Shown here in pieces: positions 10,900 to 22,315 of a stretch of DNA of 38,013 bases. The stretch comes from Mesotaenium endlicherianum (lineage: Eukaryota; Streptophyta; Zygnematophyceae; Zygnematales; Mesotaeniaceae). The position numbers and the translations under genes are program-made. The notes beneath the pieces were generated by a model. It did no database searches and was not told the origin of the DNA. It saw only the letters and a list, made by a program, of their open reading frames with translations. Numbering within the stretch: the stretch's first letter is position 1; each line of letters opens with the position of its first letter. Location: assembly GCA_009602735.1 (NCBI GenBank), contig WELA01003670.1, positions 372,102 to 410,114 on the forward strand, given 5' to 3'.

Positions 10900-11760
10900 C
10901 TTAGCTTGGATTCTAGCTAAGTCTAAGTCAAACTAGCAACTTCAAAAGAGAGTTGACTATCTTACTTGACCTGTGTCTAATAGTGACTAGTGACAGCCAG
11001 CTAGGGAGTTTCAGATAAGCTAGGATCGCAAGTGATCGATTTGAGTTTCACCCACAAAGGGATGGTTTGACAGAATGGGTAAATCCCCTGTCTTCGTGCC
11101 TTCATGTACTTGACGTGCTCGCATAGGCAAGAGATTCATTATGTAAGAAAAAGCTTCATCAGAGAAACGAATTACAGTTGTACTCCTGCAGTAAATAGCA
11201 AGTATTAGCTATGGCTGCCATCCCTGATGGGGAGAATAACTTACAAAAAGATATCGGAGCTGCAGCAGCACGATCTTCACCTCGTGGAGGATAATATCTC
11301 AGCCACCAGATAGAGAAGTTGGCAGACACTAATGGCTTCCCAATGTGGAAATGCAAGATGGAGCTGGTCTTGAAGACAGCAAAGCTATACAAAGTGGTTA
11401 GTGGACCTGAAGCTTAGCCTGCTGAAGCTGGCTCAGCCCAAGAGAAGTGGATTGATAAGGATGCTGAGGCCAAAGCAATCTGTTTTTGGCATTGAAAGAT
11501 AGCCAGGTTGCTCAAATTCTACATTGTGCTACCAGCAAAGAGGTGTGGGACATGCTACACACTCTGCACTATCAAAGAGGACTTCAGGAGCACATGTGTG
11601 ACGTTTCTGCTTTTCGAGAGGATCTTTTCCTCGGTATTCAAGGAATATTTAATTGAAGTGGAAAGAAAATCTATATACTTTTGCAAATTGACAAATCCTC
11701 AAGAAAGCGAAAATGAAAACTAACGTAGAATGTGTGCTTGTGAGAGTTGCACGCACAATG
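10900..11760 (+). pseudogene. Ty1/copia retrotransposon remnant: leader plus broken gag
   Basis: Seen: from ATG at 11211 the plus strand reads MAAIPDGENN..., then hits stops, yet keeps clear copia Gag blocks: FPMWKCKMELVLKTAKLYKV, WIDKDAEAKAI and, after a frameshift near 11480, LALKDSQVAQILHCATSKEV followed by WDMLHTLHYQ. Known: the FP.WK..M...L....LW..V.G start and the ATSKEVWD core are hallmarks of the copia Gag family (DUF4219/UBN2). The 300 bases before the ATG resemble 29300..29638, so they belong to the same repeat family. At least two stops and one frameshift show it is dead. Protease, integrase and RT are absent; what follows from 11760 is unrelated sequence. Confidence 0.8.
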
Positions 11761-11963
11761 ACTCTACGGGTAATTATACCAGCACAACGTGAGGCACTAG
11801 AGTGCTTCGAGTCACCACCTAGGGCACTGGTTCATGTCAACGAAATCAGGCGAAAGGGTACGACCAATTTTGGCTGAATGCTCGAAACGCGCCGTTTGGC
11901 CGTTTGGAGACTTTTCGACGGTTTCCGAAAAACCATTTCGCGCCAAACGGGCGTTTTCGCGTT

Positions 11964-11988
11964 CTCGCGACTTTCCAAAAGTCGCGAG
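11964..11988. repeat. Perfect 25-bp hairpin (11-bp arms, 3-nt loop)
   Basis: The arm CTCGCGACTTT is followed by CCA and then AAAGTCGCGAG. It lies in a GC-rich stretch (11870..12000) with further imperfect inverted copies of cgccaaacgg/ccgtttggcg. It may be part of the older Ty3/gypsy LTR interrupted by element A. Confidence 0.8.
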
Positions 11989-12040
11989 TGCTCGTGGAGT
12001 CGCGTACAGATGCTTTCGTCATAATTCGATACTTTGAAAA

Positions 12041-12113
12041 GCTACTTTGGCCAATCGGTTAAGTGAGAACGTTTCAATTAAAGTCACGGGTTCGAATCCG
12101 CTCGGATGCAAAG
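12041..12113 (+). other. tRNA-like relic next to the element A insertion site
   Basis: A perfect Pol III B-box sequence GGTTCGAATCC lies at 12089..12099, and an A-box-like TGGCCAATCGGTT at 12048..12060. However, the T stem pairs at only two positions and no convincing anticodon arm is seen. This is more likely a tRNA-derived relic (SINE head or decayed tRNA) than a working tRNA gene. Confidence 0.35.
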
Positions 12114-12616
12114 TGTAGTGAACCAGATAGATAAAGTACTTAGTATAACACAATACTTTATCTATTCAAGACAAGGATCTTTGAACACAAGTGGTAGCTT
12201 CTTGAAAGAGAGATGGCTTCTTGAAAGTTAATATATGTCTGGATTTTGGCAAGTACAAGAGTGATTCTGGAATGTCTTTCTATGTTCTAGCACTTGTTTA
12301 TATACTTGCTACGTAAGTAATTTCTAGGAAGGTGTATGTTGATGTGTTGGCACCCAACACATCCCAAAACTTGCCACCTCTTTCTAGAATAATGTACACA
12401 TGTCCTTTTGACCTAAAAATGGCACATCTGACTTTTGCCACATGGAGTTCTTCTAGGTCTTTCCTCTAACTTCGAAAATGCCTTGGAAGGTTCAAAGGAC
12501 ATGAACCAAGTTACTAGAGTACCTATTCACACTTGACTCCACACAATACTACTCCAAATATATTTGAAAACATTAAAATATATGCATACTAACATATAAT
12601 AACTCAAATCACTACA
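12114..12616 (-). repeat. 3' LTR of chromovirus copy A (503 bp)
   Basis: In element orientation it begins TGTAGTGATTTGAG and ends TTCACTACA, the canonical TG..CA. By eye it differs from the 5' LTR of the same copy at 8 of 503 positions and is the most divergent of the four LTRs. Confidence 0.95.
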
Positions 12617-12626
12617 TCACCCCCCC
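12617..12626 (-). other. Polypurine tract of copy A
   Basis: In element orientation GGGGGGGTGA lies immediately before the 3' LTR, the expected position for plus-strand priming. Copy B has the same sequence at 28483..28492. Confidence 0.8.
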
Positions 12627-12639
12627 GATAGAAAAAGCG

Positions 12640-12780
12640 ACGTCTCGGCGCGTCAAGTCAGGTCTTACACATGTGGAGCAATCTAGTCAACAGTTTCAAG
12701 TCAGATGCCACACATGTGAAGAGGACTAGTTAAAAGCGCCAAGTCAGGTGCTACACATGTAAGGTAGACTAGGCAAGGTC
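12640..12780 (-). repeat. Tandem repeat in the non-coding 3' region of copy A
   Basis: About two and a half units of 45-50 bp built around ACATGTGT, CTGACTTG and TTGACTAG. The mirror copy lies at about 28330..28465 in copy B. Confidence 0.7.
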
Positions 12781-13385
12781 GTAGGTGGTGTGACCTTATT
12801 GGCTAGCCTACTCCTTAATGATAAAGAAAATTGTACAAGTTGGCCCAGAATCTGCCACGAATTCAAAAATTCATAGCGGCCACAGAACTGCTCCAAATCT
12901 GAAAATTTGAGTGCCAGACGGACCGCGTCGGAGAACTCTACCGGGTCACCAAATTTGAGAGCATTCTCATTTCTGGAGTGTCGTTGAGAGCTGAGAGAGT
13001 AGGCACTCTTCCAAATCTATGCAGAAAGTTCTGAAAATCATAAGCCCTTTTATACTTCTCCAAATTCTGCAAACTTAGTCTCAAACTGGGCGCTGTAAGA
13101 TGTTCTACCAGAGTCTTGAGTTTCAGAGCATTCCAAGTTCAGGGGAAGGCACAATGTCAGAAGGCATATTCTGTCCTAACAATGCCAGCAGCCTGACCCC
13201 CTTCTACTTAGAGCATCATATCTCTCTCACTAGTGCTCCAAATTGAGCAAACTTGGACTCTAAATGACCGGCTACTCATGGACTACAGCCACGTAAATTT
13301 TCAGAATTTATTAAGAAGAAGCCTATCGCCAGTAGCAGTTTTAGTTTTCTGTCCAGAAACTGCAAGAAGAGAAAAGTGTCTAATG

Positions 13386-16300
13386 TCATTTTTTCCTCTT
13401 TGTGGTTCTTGCAGGCTGCCTCCAAGGGGTCTTCTGCTGCTTCTTGATGGTGGCAGGCTGCCTCCCTGAAGTCTCCGGGCTTCTAGTAGAGAGACTTGGG
13501 GCTGGTCCAAGATGGGGGTTGGCGGCATGGAAGCGCTTCAACTTTCTCTGAACTTTGTCAAGGTAGTGCGCCGCCACCCAACTATTCTCCGAATCTGGAT
13601 ATCCTTTCCACTTGATCAAGTATTGCTGCTGTCTCCTGAAATTTCTCATAGCCACTATGTCTTCCACTTCGTACTCCAAATGATCATCCACTATTGTTGG
13701 GGCTGGTGGGGTTGTCACACGTCCTGGGAACTTGTTGTCGGGTTGCACATATGGCTTGAAGAGGGAAGCGTGGAATACGGGGTCGATGTGCATAGTCTGG
13801 GGAAGTTCTAGCTTGAAAGCAACGGGGTTGACTTGCTGGATAATCTTGAAGGGTCCCAAATACTTGGGAGAGAACTTGCTGCCGGCAGGCCTGTTGTTCA
13901 GGGAAATGTTCTTGGATGATAGTAACACGTTGTCACCCACTCTGTACGTAATTTCTCTTCTGGATCTGTTCGCCACTCTTGCTTGAGCATCTTGCGCGTG
14001 TTGTAGAGCTTTCTTCGCTGCTGTAAGGGCTGCTTCTAATGTCTCCATAAAATCTGTGGCTGCAGGTACTTCATCATGGCCAGCCGTGAAGCTCAGTGGC
14101 GTGGTCGGATGGAAGCCATAGTTGAGGAAGAATGGGGACTCTTGGGTAGAGGCCTGCGTAGTGTTGTTGTAGGCAAACTCGAGGGGGGTCAAGTACATGT
14201 CCCAGTCTTGCTCGAGGGTAGACACGTAGGCCTTTAGAGAGGTCTTTAGGGTACGATTCATACGCTCGGTTTGCCCATCTGATTGTGGGTGGTAGGCAGT
14301 AGACATATCCAGCGATGTACCCAAGTTCTTGAAGAGATTTTTCCAGAAATGGCTTGTGAATCTTGGATCTCTATCTGACACAATTCTTGATGGTAGTCCA
14401 TGGAGTCGGAAGATGTTGTCAAAGATGAGTCTTGCAAGTTGTGGTGCTGTAGCCTTAGTCGTCGTGGGAATAAAATGAGCCATCTTGGTAAGTCTGTCCA
14501 CCACCGTGAGTATTGCATTATGGCCTCGAGGTGTCACGGGCAAGTCCACGATAAGGTCCATTGAGATGTCCGTCCATTGTCTTTCGGGGATTGGTAGTGG
14601 TTGGAGGAGTCCTCCCGCCTTTTGCGATGATGGCTTGATTCTTTGGCATGTGTCACAGCTCCTGCAGTACTCCTTGACTTGCTTAGACATGCCTGGCCAA
14701 CAATAAGTCCTAGCTAGAACGCCCGTGGTCCTTAGGATTCCAAAGTGTCCTCCAAGAGGGTTGTCGTGTGCTTCTCGTAGAAGCAAGAGCCGGAGGTCTA
14801 AGTCATTAGGAACACATCTCTGGCCCGTATCTTGCCTCACCCAATAATTGCCTTCTTGCTTCTTGCATGGGTCCAAGGCTGCTTCTCCGTTCTTGTAGTA
14901 AGGGTCTCTTTCATAGGCGGCTGAAAATCGAGCTTCCAGATCTGTCTTCAGGGATACCATCACTGCATTTAATTGCAGTCTTGAGAGGGGGTCAGCCGGG
15001 TTTGTCTTGCCGGGCTGGTACTGAATCGTGATGTTGTATTGTTGCAAGTATCCGCTCCATCTTGCTTGTCTCCTTGAGAGATACGGCTGCGTTTGGAGGT
15101 GCTTTAACGCCTCGTGGTCCGTGGTGACCAGTACTTTGCGTCCTTCAACGTAGCAGCGCCAAACCTTCAAGGCATGTACAATCGCCAATGCCTCTCGCTC
15201 CGTGGTTGTATAATTTTGCTCGGCTGGATTTAGCTTCCTTGACTCGTAGGCGATGGGCTGCAGTCCCTTGCCTTGGTCTTGAAGCAGGATTGCTCCTATT
15301 GCATAGGAAGATGCATCGGTGATGACGTGGAAGGGCCAATCTGGGTTTGGACTTGGGAGTGTGAGCACCGGGGATGTGGTCAATCTTCGCTTTAACTCTT
15401 GAAATGCCTCTTCCTCTTTCTCGGTCCATGTATATAGCCTGTCCTTCTTGAGTAGATCTGTCAGGGGGGCTGCTATGTGCGAGAAGCCTTGGATGAATTT
15501 TCTGTACCAATTGGCAAATCCCAAGAATGACTGGAGTTCTTTCTTGGTCGTGGGGGTTGGCCATTCCTCCACCACCGTGGTCTTCTTGGGGTCCATCTTG
15601 ATGCCATCAGCAGTCACGTGGAGACCTAGGAACTCCACTTCTTGTTTGGCAAACTCGCACTTTGACTCCTTCGCAAATAGCTTGTTTTGCTTCAATACTT
15701 CAAGGACTTCTTTCAAGTGTCTCGCATGCTCTTCAAGGGTCTTGCTGTAGATAAGGATGTCATCGATGAATACCACCACAAATCTGTCCAACATGGGCTG
15801 AAATATGGTGTTCATCATAGTCATGAAAGTTGCTGGCGCGTTGGTGAGTCCAAATGGCAGGACCATGAACTCAAAATGTCCATATCTTGTCCTGAATGCC
15901 GTCTTCTCTATGTCCGGTTCTGCGATGCGAATCTGGTGGTAGCCGCTCCGTAAGTCAATCTTCGTGAAGTACTTGGCTCCAACCAGCCGGTCCATGAGCT
16001 CATCCATGCGCGGCAGCGGGTATCGATTCTTGATGGTGATCTTGTTGAGGGCGCGATAGTCCACACACATCCTCAAGGTACCATCTTTCTTCTTGACAAA
16101 TAGCACCGGGGCTCCAAATGGCGACTTGCTAGGTCGAATGAAGCCATGCTCCAGTAGCTCCTTGATTTGCTTCTTGACTTCGTCTAGCTCCGTGTATGAC
16201 ATTTTGAACGTAGGCCGAGAGATGGGCTTGCTTCCGGGCTCCAACTCTATCTTGTGGTCTACGAATCTTTTGGGGGGTAGGCCCTTGGGCAATTCCGGGG

Positions 16301-17051
16301 AGAACACTTCTTTGTAGTCCTCTAAGACTTCTTGTATCTCCTTGGGAACGGGGCTGCCTTCTTGACTCTCGATGTCTTTCTTGATGTCTTTTGGCGTGAT
16401 CAAGGCCAAAAGAAGCTCGTGTCCCTTCCTCACAAGTCTCTTGAGTTGGAGGGCGGACAATAGTATCTCGTGTGCCGGCTTCTGGATGTCTTGGGTCTGG
16501 ATATTCTGGATTGCGCGCAAAATACAGATTCTTGAAGTGATGTCATTCTTGATCTTGATAGTACCGGTCCTCCAATCAACTTGGGGGTTGTGCTTGGTCA
16601 ACCAAGGCGTCCCTAGGATGACGTCGTACTTGCCCAATTGCATGGGGGAGAACACTACTCTATCCTTGAAGGACTTGATAGAGAGTGCCAAGGGGTACGT
16701 CTTCTTGGAAGGGGTAGTATAGGAGAATCCATCGGGCATCATAATCTCCTCGTCGTGGTCAAGAGTTCGCATAGTAATACCGTGCTTGGTGGCAAAATCT
16801 GCAGCAATGAAGTTGCCTTGAGCTCCGCTATCCACCAAGATGTGGACCTTCTCTCCTCCAAGGTAACCTCTCAAACTCATTGGGGCTGGAACGTCGTCTT
16901 CAACGGGGGTCTCCACCTCACTTGGCGTGTTGCCTTCTCGTGAAGTGGGTCTTGGGGTGGTAGGCTCCTGGCCTACCGGCGCTGTCCGTTTTTTGACAAC
17001 TTTTTGGGGCATGAAAGTGCACGATGGCCCTTTTCCTTGCAATAAAAGCAT
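13386..17051 (-). CDS. pol: Chromovirus Pol polyprotein, copy A (PR-RT-RNaseH-IN-chromodomain)
   Basis: The open frame is 1221 codons long from its first Met, but translation probably enters by -1 frameshift from gag at 16994-16988, so the first ~20 residues of that frame are likely not used as such. Order: aspartic protease with VDSGA (about residue 74), reverse transcriptase with FIDDILIYS (428-436), RNase H with VITDAS (577-582), integrase zinc finger H762/H769/C799/C802, integrase catalytic D832, D893 and E929 (D893 and E929 are 35 residues apart, the D,D35E spacing), and a C-terminal chromodomain near 1127-1172 with [15 protein letters not shown]. The last feature defines chromoviruses and directs integration through histone marks. 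Compared with copy B I see only about five amino-acid differences. No stops or frameshifts. Confidence 0.95.
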   Translation of the reverse strand: MLLLQGKGPSCTFMPQKVVKKRTAPVGQEPTTPRPTSREGNTPSEVETPVEDDVPAPMSLRGYLGGEKVHILVDSGAQGNFIAADFATKHGITMRTLDHDEEIMMPDGFSYTTPSKKTYPLALSIKSFKDRVVFSPMQLGKYDVILGTPWLTKHNPQVDWRTGTIKIKNDITSRICILRAIQNIQTQDIQKPAHEILLSALQLKRLVRKGHELLLALITPKDIKKDIESQEGSPVPKEIQEVLEDYKEVFSPELPKGLPPKRFVDHKIELEPGSKPISRPTFKMSYTELDEVKKQIKELLEHGFIRPSKSPFGAPVLFVKKKDGTLRMCVDYRALNKITIKNRYPLPRMDELMDRLVGAKYFTKIDLRSGYHQIRIAEPDIEKTAFRTRYGHFEFMVLPFGLTNAPATFMTMMNTIFQPMLDRFVVVFIDDILIYSKTLEEHARHLKEVLEVLKQNKLFAKESKCEFAKQEVEFLGLHVTADGIKMDPKKTTVVEEWPTPTTKKELQSFLGFANWYRKFIQGFSHIAAPLTDLLKKDRLYTWTEKEEEAFQELKRRLTTSPVLTLPSPNPDWPFHVITDASSYAIGAILLQDQGKGLQPIAYESRKLNPAEQNYTTTEREALAIVHALKVWRCYVEGRKVLVTTDHEALKHLQTQPYLSRRQARWSGYLQQYNITIQYQPGKTNPADPLSRLQLNAVMVSLKTDLEARFSAAYERDPYYKNGEAALDPCKKQEGNYWVRQDTGQRCVPNDLDLRLLLLREAHDNPLGGHFGILRTTGVLARTYCWPGMSKQVKEYCRSCDTCQRIKPSSQKAGGLLQPLPIPERQWTDISMDLIVDLPVTPRGHNAILTVVDRLTKMAHFIPTTTKATAPQLARLIFDNIFRLHGLPSRIVSDRDPRFTSHFWKNLFKNLGTSLDMSTAYHPQSDGQTERMNRTLKTSLKAYVSTLEQDWDMYLTPLEFAYNNTTQASTQESPFFLNYGFHPTTPLSFTAGHDEVPAATDFMETLEAALTAAKKALQHAQDAQARVANRSRREITYRVGDNVLLSSKNISLNNRPAGSKFSPKYLGPFKIIQQVNPVAFKLELPQTMHIDPVFHASLFKPYVQPDNKFPGRVTTPPAPTIVDDHLEYEVEDIVAMRNFRRQQQYLIKWKGYPDSENSWVAAHYLDKVQRKLKRFHAANPHLGPAPSLSTRSPETSGRQPATIKKQQKTPWRQPARTTKRKK
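16959..16994 (-). promoter_or_regulatory. -1 ribosomal frameshift signal between gag and pol, copy A
   Basis: In element orientation the slippery heptamer A AAA AAC (16994-16988) is in the gag reading frame. A 10-nt spacer follows, then a 7-bp hairpin with arms GGTAGGC and GCCTACC and loop CAGGA (16977-16959). The gag stop codon falls within the first arm. Confidence 0.85.
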
Positions 17052-18253
17052 AGTCCAGCCGTCATGAGAGCTTCTTTTTCAGCCGGGGAGAGTCTTGCTT
17101 TCACTCCTTGCTGGTTTCTTGCATCATAAGTGTCATTGGAGGGTCTTCCACTCTTCCGGGCAGCCGCGGGGTCCCTTTTAATAACTCCGATTTCCATGGG
17201 TGTGGGTCCAGATTCGGATGTGGAAGGGGCTGCGTACACCCGCGTCGTCGGTACCCGTGAAGATGAAGGCACGGAGTGCTTGAAATCCAAGGTATCCACC
17301 TTTTGGGCCACTTCAATGATCTTTGAGAAGTCCGTCAAGTCGCGTAACTCCACTTCCTTTGCCACCTTGGGTTTGAGGCCAAAGATGTAGCGGTCAATCT
17401 TCTCCTCGAGAGACATGTTGGGGATCTCAAGAGTGAGGGCGTGAAATCTGGATGTATACTCTTGAACGGACGTCGTTTGCTTGAGATGGTGGAGCTTTCC
17501 TCGGGCAATCTTCTCCGCATTGATGGGCATGAATTGCTTCTTGAGGGCCTCACGAAAATCTGCCCATCTTGCATATGATGGTGGGGGCTCTTGGCCGAGC
17601 ATGGGGTGCGCCATAGCTTGATATATAGCCGCTTGATAGTTACGCCACCATGATGTTGCTGCTCCTCTAAGTAAGGTAACGGCAAAGGGAACGTAGTCCT
17701 CCTCGGGTACTTCAAGGAATGCGAGGTACGTCTCCACTTGGTAGAGCCATAAATTCAGGTTGGCACCTTTCCCGGGGTTGAAAGTGTCGGGTTTGCCGGG
17801 CTTGATGAGTTTCCTTGCTCTCGTTGGCTCTTGTGGAGGCGCTTGAGCCGGGGCTGGATTTTGAGCATTGCTCGCAATAGGGGCAACCATGGCAGCCATA
17901 GCTTCTCTTGACGCTTGCACGGTTGCTTCATAGGTGGCCAAGCCCACTTGGTTGTGGACGGTCATTAGGAAGGCTGCCCACTCATTTGCGGGAACTCCTT
18001 GTGGTGGGGTCAACTTTGCTATAGCGGCTGCCACGGGATTTGACGGTGCTCCTCCTTGTGGTGCTTCTTGTTGTTGGAGATTTCCTTGAGTAGGCTCTCC
18101 CATCGACGCTGGAGGAGGGTGTGCTCCTCCTTGTGGTGCTTCTTGTTGTTGCAGATTTTCTTGAGTGGGCTCTCCCATCGGCGCTGGAGGAGGGTGTCTT
18201 GGAGAGGAAGGGCTTCCTTCGAAAGCTTGCTGTTGGTCTTGAGGATCGGCCAT
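16973..18253 (-). CDS. gag: Chromovirus Gag, copy A
   Basis: A 426-residue protein. The N-terminus carries two near-identical Pro/Gln-rich units ([18 protein letters not shown]). The central Gag core includes [21 protein letters not shown] single CCHC zinc knuckle near the end reads [14 protein letters not shown] (C402, C405, H410, C415), which binds RNA during packaging. The start ATG lies about 40 nt downstream of the 5' LTR and just after the PBS. The protein appears identical to that of copy B. It ends 20 residues after the slippery site would divert some ribosomes into pol... more exactly, TAG lies five codons past the heptamer. Confidence 0.95.
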   Translation of the reverse strand: MADPQDQQQAFEGSPSSPRHPPPAPMGEPTQENLQQQEAPQGGAHPPPASMGEPTQGNLQQQEAPQGGAPSNPVAAAIAKLTPPQGVPANEWAAFLMTVHNQVGLATYEATVQASREAMAAMVAPIASNAQNPAPAQAPPQEPTRARKLIKPGKPDTFNPGKGANLNLWLYQVETYLAFLEVPEEDYVPFAVTLLRGAATSWWRNYQAAIYQAMAHPMLGQEPPPSYARWADFREALKKQFMPINAEKIARGKLHHLKQTTSVQEYTSRFHALTLEIPNMSLEEKIDRYIFGLKPKVAKEVELRDLTDFSKIIEVAQKVDTLDFKHSVPSSSRVPTTRVYAAPSTSESGPTPMEIGVIKRDPAAARKSGRPSNDTYDARNQQGVKARLSPAEKEALMTAGLCFYCKEKGHRALSCPKKLSKNGQRR

Positions 18254-18277
18254 CTTCTTGTGCTACCAAAGTGCCTA

Positions 18278-18289
18278 GCTCCGATACCA
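18278..18289 (-). other. Primer binding site of copy A
   Basis: In element orientation TGGTATCGGAGC begins one base after the 5' LTR. It matches the usual plant initiator-Met tRNA primer site TGGTATCAGAGC at all but one base. Confidence 0.8.
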
Positions 18290-18290
18290 C

Positions 18291-18793
18291 TGTAGTGAAA
18301 CAGATAGATAAAGTACTTAGTAAAACAGAATACTTTATCTATTCAAGACAAGGATCTTTGAACACAAGTGGTAGCTTCTTGAAAGAGAGATGGCTTCTTG
18401 AAAGTTAATATATTTCTGGATTTTGGCAAGTACAAGAGTGATTCTGGAATGTCTTTCTATGTTCTAGCTCTTGTTTATATACTTGCTACATAAGTAATTT
18501 CTAGGAAGGTGTATGTTGATGTGTTGGCACCCAACACATCCCAAAACTTGCCACCTCTTTCTAGAATAATGTACACATGTCCTTTTGACCTAAAAATGGC
18601 ACATCTGACTTTTGCCACATGGAGTTCTTCTAGGTCTTTCCTCTAACTTCGAAAATGCCTTGGAAGGTTCAAAGGACATGAACCAAGTTACTAGAGTACC
18701 TATTCACACTTGACTCCACACAATACTACTCCAAATATATTTGAAAACATTAAAATATATGCAAACTAATATATAATAACTCAAATCACTACA
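18291..18793 (-). repeat. 5' LTR of chromovirus copy A (503 bp)
   Basis: TG..CA ends; bounded outside by the target duplication CAAAG at 18794..18798. It contains TATATAAA and differs from the 3' LTR of copy B at one position by eye. Confidence 0.95.
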
Positions 18794-19369
18794 CAAAGCG
18801 TCTTTGCATATTCCGTTTCGTGTGACTATTACGACTGTTTGTTCGTATTAATGATACGACTGTTTGTTCGTATTAACGACTGGTCGTAAATCCGAATCCT
18901 GTGACTGTGCATTATTCAAAATAATGACAATCGAATTAACTTAATCAAACAATGATTAATTAAGTTATCACCTCATAATTTAATCAAAGTAACTTTATGA
19001 ATAATTATATCATACTTTTGCGAAGTAGTCAAATTACGTTACGACGCTTTTTGCAACAGTATCTCGGTCGTTTCGCCAATCGACCGGGAACTAATCGGCA
19101 CACGCGTGTGACGAATAATAGAATGTGATGCAATCATTTATCAAATAATGTATGATAAATAGTGTAACGTATTTTAAAGTAATTTGGGAAAATGTCCAAA
19201 ATACGCCTAAAAAGCTCAAATCGTTACTCTCCTCCCTCCTTCAAAGAACTTAACGTCCTCGTTAAGAGTATGTCTTTCAAGTCTTAAATGTGTCAATACG
19301 AGCCTCGGCTAGCGGAAAACACTGGTGAGCAATTGGACTATGCATCATGACAGTGACGGAATTGAGCGA
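18794..19369 (-). other. AT-rich region, probable interrupted 3' LTR of the decayed Ty3/gypsy element
   Basis: In minus orientation, directly downstream of the decayed pol, a purine tract (ggagggaggagag, about 19240-19225) is followed by AT-rich sequence, as expected for a PPT and LTR start. Two 21-bp copies of TACGACTGTTTGTTCGTATTA lie at 18830 and 18855. The putative LTR is cut by element A at 18794 and may resume at 12113. Confidence 0.45.
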
Positions 19370-21581
19370 TTATTTGGCCGCGTCTCTTTTGCGTTTGTTC
19401 CATGGTTTACGAAGAGCGCTTGGTAGCACAATTGCCTCGGCGCAGAGCTTTTGAGCGTCAGCCCATCGTAACCAATATTGTTGAACCAGGTCCTTACAAT
19501 TAAGTAGGATTTTGTTCTGAGGTTCGTACGAGTTCCAACTGGAATCGTAATCAAGCCACTTTATCAAAAGCTCCACATATTGAGGCTTATGACGAGTGTA
19601 GCGATGTCCTAAGACCTCCTCTACATCCCAGGCCTTATCATCATCGGCGAGTTGCAATTTGGGTGCTCGTGGCTGATAGCGGCCATCAGACCTAAACAGC
19701 TTCAATAAACTGACATGGAACACATGATGCGTTCGCCCCATGGATTTAGGCAAATTCAGTCGGTATGCAACAGGGCCAACCTTTGCGATAACGATAAAAG
19801 GGCCTACCCAGCGAGGCAGAAGCTTGCGCTTTCCTGGGTGCTTGAGTTGGAGGTTTTTAGTTTGCAAAAGTACTTCATTGCCAACTTGAAAACTTAACTC
19901 AATTCTGCGTGTGTCAACAAATGTTTTCTGCTGATCTCGAGCAGCGGCTAAAGCCAGCTTCGCGTTTTTGTGCACCTCTTGAAGAGAATGGACAAATAGG
20001 CGTGCACTTGGCACTCTCATGGTTGACAGCCTCGCCTCAGCGTGAACGACGCGCGTGAGAGGAGTGTGCGGATATCGCCCATAGTCAAGGAAAAATGGAG
20101 TTTCCTTAACACTTTCCTGATAAGCATTATTAACTGCAAACTCTGCGACTGAAAGGAGGGTGTCCCAGTTGTTTTGGCGAGGATTCACATTATGCCTAAG
20201 GAACTGTTGCACGCGGTTCATTCGTTCTGTCTGACCATCGGTCTGAGGATGGAAGCTAGTTGACATCTTAAGTTTTGTGCCAGAAGTGGCTCGTAAATCT
20301 AGTGTCACGATCACTTATGATCTCTTTCGGCATGCCATGCAACTTGAACACATGATCTACGAAGAGACGCGCGGTCTGGACGACATCAAGTGATGGTTTA
20401 GTGGCCACAAAGTGTTCCATCTTAGTGAAACGATCTACGACAGTTAACACCCCATTGTGTCCTCTATCGGTGGTAGGCAATTTCACGACAAAGTCGAGGC
20501 TAATGCTTTCCCAAGGAGCACATGCAAGTTCCAATGGTTGCAACTTCCCAGCTGGCAACGTGTTGCTCGGCTTATTCCTCTGACATGTTGCGCAATTGAC
20601 GATGTACTCGGCAACATCAACCTTAAGGGACGGCCAAATGTACCCTCGGCGCAAAGCGTGTGTGATTTTGGTAATTCCATGGTGACCTGAGTAAGGAGAG
20701 TCATGCGCTTCTCGTAGTAGCACATGTCTTACTCGGCCTTGTGGGACAGCAATGCGCCCATTGTGCCACCAAAAACTGTTCTCAAACGAATAGCTTGAGT
20801 GTTCTTTCCTTTTATCCATATTGTCCATCGTTACGGCTACATCGCTCAAGCCAGTACCCTAGAGATCTAGGAAAAACGGATCTATGAGATAGCCCTCGTG
20901 AAATAGTTGATGCAGGCAAGTATTTCCGAGTTATGCATGCCATCCAAATTGGGTGTGCCCACGTCACCAGGCTGGTTTCGGATAGACGGCTGGGGGGGTA
21001 CTGCAGAATCAAGGGTGGCCGTCCTCGAAACCTAACCATTTTGTTCTCGCATGCTAGCAACAGTCCCCAACATCAAGTGGTGGTGAGGAATTCGACTTAG
21101 AGGATCAGCAACATTGTTGCAGCCTGGACGATACAACCACTCAAGTGGAATCGTTGCAAGAACTCAAACCATCTCGTCTGTCTCCTCGATAGCGTTGGCT
21201 GAATTTGAAAGAAGGTATTTGGGTAATGGTCTGTAACCACCTTTGTAGCCTTCCAAATAACATCGCCAAGTTTTCAAAGCGTATATGACTGCCCAAAGCT
21301 CCTGCTCTGTCGTTGAGTAATTTTGTTCGGCGGGTGTCAGCTTACGACTCTAAAAAATGATAGGCTTGCCTGTCTGCAGCAGCACAGTCCCAATTCCAAC
21401 ACCAGACGCATTGGTGACTACCTCGTAAGGCAAGTCGGGATCGGCTAATGAAAGAAGTGGCGCATTAGTGAGTGCATACTTAATGCGCTTAAACGCATGT
21501 TGCATATTTTCATCCCAAATGAACGGCATATCTGTCCCTGTCAGAGTGGTGAGGGGCGCGGCCATTACTGAATAACTGTAA
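19370..21581 (-). pseudogene. Decayed Ty3/gypsy pol fragment (RNase H, integrase, chromodomain)
   Basis: Read on the minus strand. At 21565-21350 is an RT/RNase H junction with HAFKRIKYALTNAPLLSLAD and YEVVTNASGVGIGTVLL, where the usual D of TDAS is N. From 21350 to 20850 the RNase H end is broken by stops. At 20849-20268 is integrase with zinc finger (REAHDSPYSGHHG, CATCQRNK) and VDRFTKMEHF, ISDRDTRFTSHFW. Another frameshift near 20290 leads into 20314-19370 with [15 protein letters not shown], the integrase C-terminus and a chromodomain-like tail (DVEEVLGHRYTRHKP, LLIKWLDYDSSWNSYEP). Protease, most of RT and gag are missing beyond about 21581. The family is clearly different from copies A and B. 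Confidence 0.9.
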
Positions 21582-22315
21582 GGTCATAGGTTACAAAGTG
21601 CAAATTTTGAGTTCCTTAAAATTATGTTTTGATTAAATAGAAGTGTAGAGTGTATTTTTGTGGTCATTTTGATATAAAGTTCATCAAATTTGGTTAAGTA
21701 TTGAGAGAGTTATGGATTTCCAAAACTTAATTAGTTTTGAGGTCGGTGACGACTGTCCTTAATTCGCGGTGAGCGCGACCGTCGGATTGACCGATAGCGT
21801 CGAGCGATCTGGGCCGTTAGAGTGAATTCGAACCTTCACGTAAGTTCGGCTGACGCGAAGTGCCGACTAGGTCGATTTACCTAGAAGTTTCGGATTAGCC
21901 TAGCGCGTCTAAGTTAGTATATTCTAGATATTTCGATGCATGCATGTGGACGTCAAATCGGCCCAACACGTCAGATGAGACTAATCTGGCTTTCTCACGA
22001 ATATTCTGGAAGGGACGATTTGACTAACACTCGCGGGTGAGGGTGCGTGAGTGTGTATGGGGGCACTCCCCGCACCCTTCCCCCTTTCACTGTTCCAGCC
22101 CCTAAGATAGCCTGGTGTGCAAGCAAGATGGGACTCCTCGCCCTCAAAGTGGCTAACTAGGCCCATGGAGCATCCCGACTCAGAGCATAGAAGCTTAGCG
22201 CCTACCTTAATAGCATTTGCTTTGAGAGAGAGAGAGAGCAAAAGTGTTAGCAAGCATGTTAATTAGGGCTACTTGCAATGTGTGAGAGAGAGAGAGATGA
22301 GAGCAAGAAAGCTAG
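21582..22315. other. Non-coding spacer before copy B
   Basis: No recognisable gene. The retroelement similarity stops at about 21581. Short GA microsatellites lie at about 22220-22240 and 22282-22296. The last five bases, GCTAG, are the left target duplication of copy B. Confidence 0.55.

Larger units (their letters stand above)
12114..18793 (-). mobile_element. Full-length Ty3/gypsy chromovirus, copy A (inverted relative to copy B)
   Basis: The 6680-bp element is flanked by the target duplication CAAAG (12109..12113 and 18794..18798). In its own orientation: 5' LTR 18793-18291, PBS 18289-18278, gag 18253-16973, frameshift signal 16994-16959, pol to 13386, a non-coding stretch of about 760 bp, PPT 12626-12617, 3' LTR 12616-12114. 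Gag and pol are uninterrupted, so the copy could be autonomous. It is inserted in AT-rich sequence that is probably the LTR of the decayed Ty3/gypsy element at 19370..21581. Confidence 0.95.

Noticed and set aside
12041..12113. Functional tRNA gene
   Set aside because: Only the B box and a weak A box match; the T stem pairs at two positions and no acceptor stem or anticodon arm is convincing.
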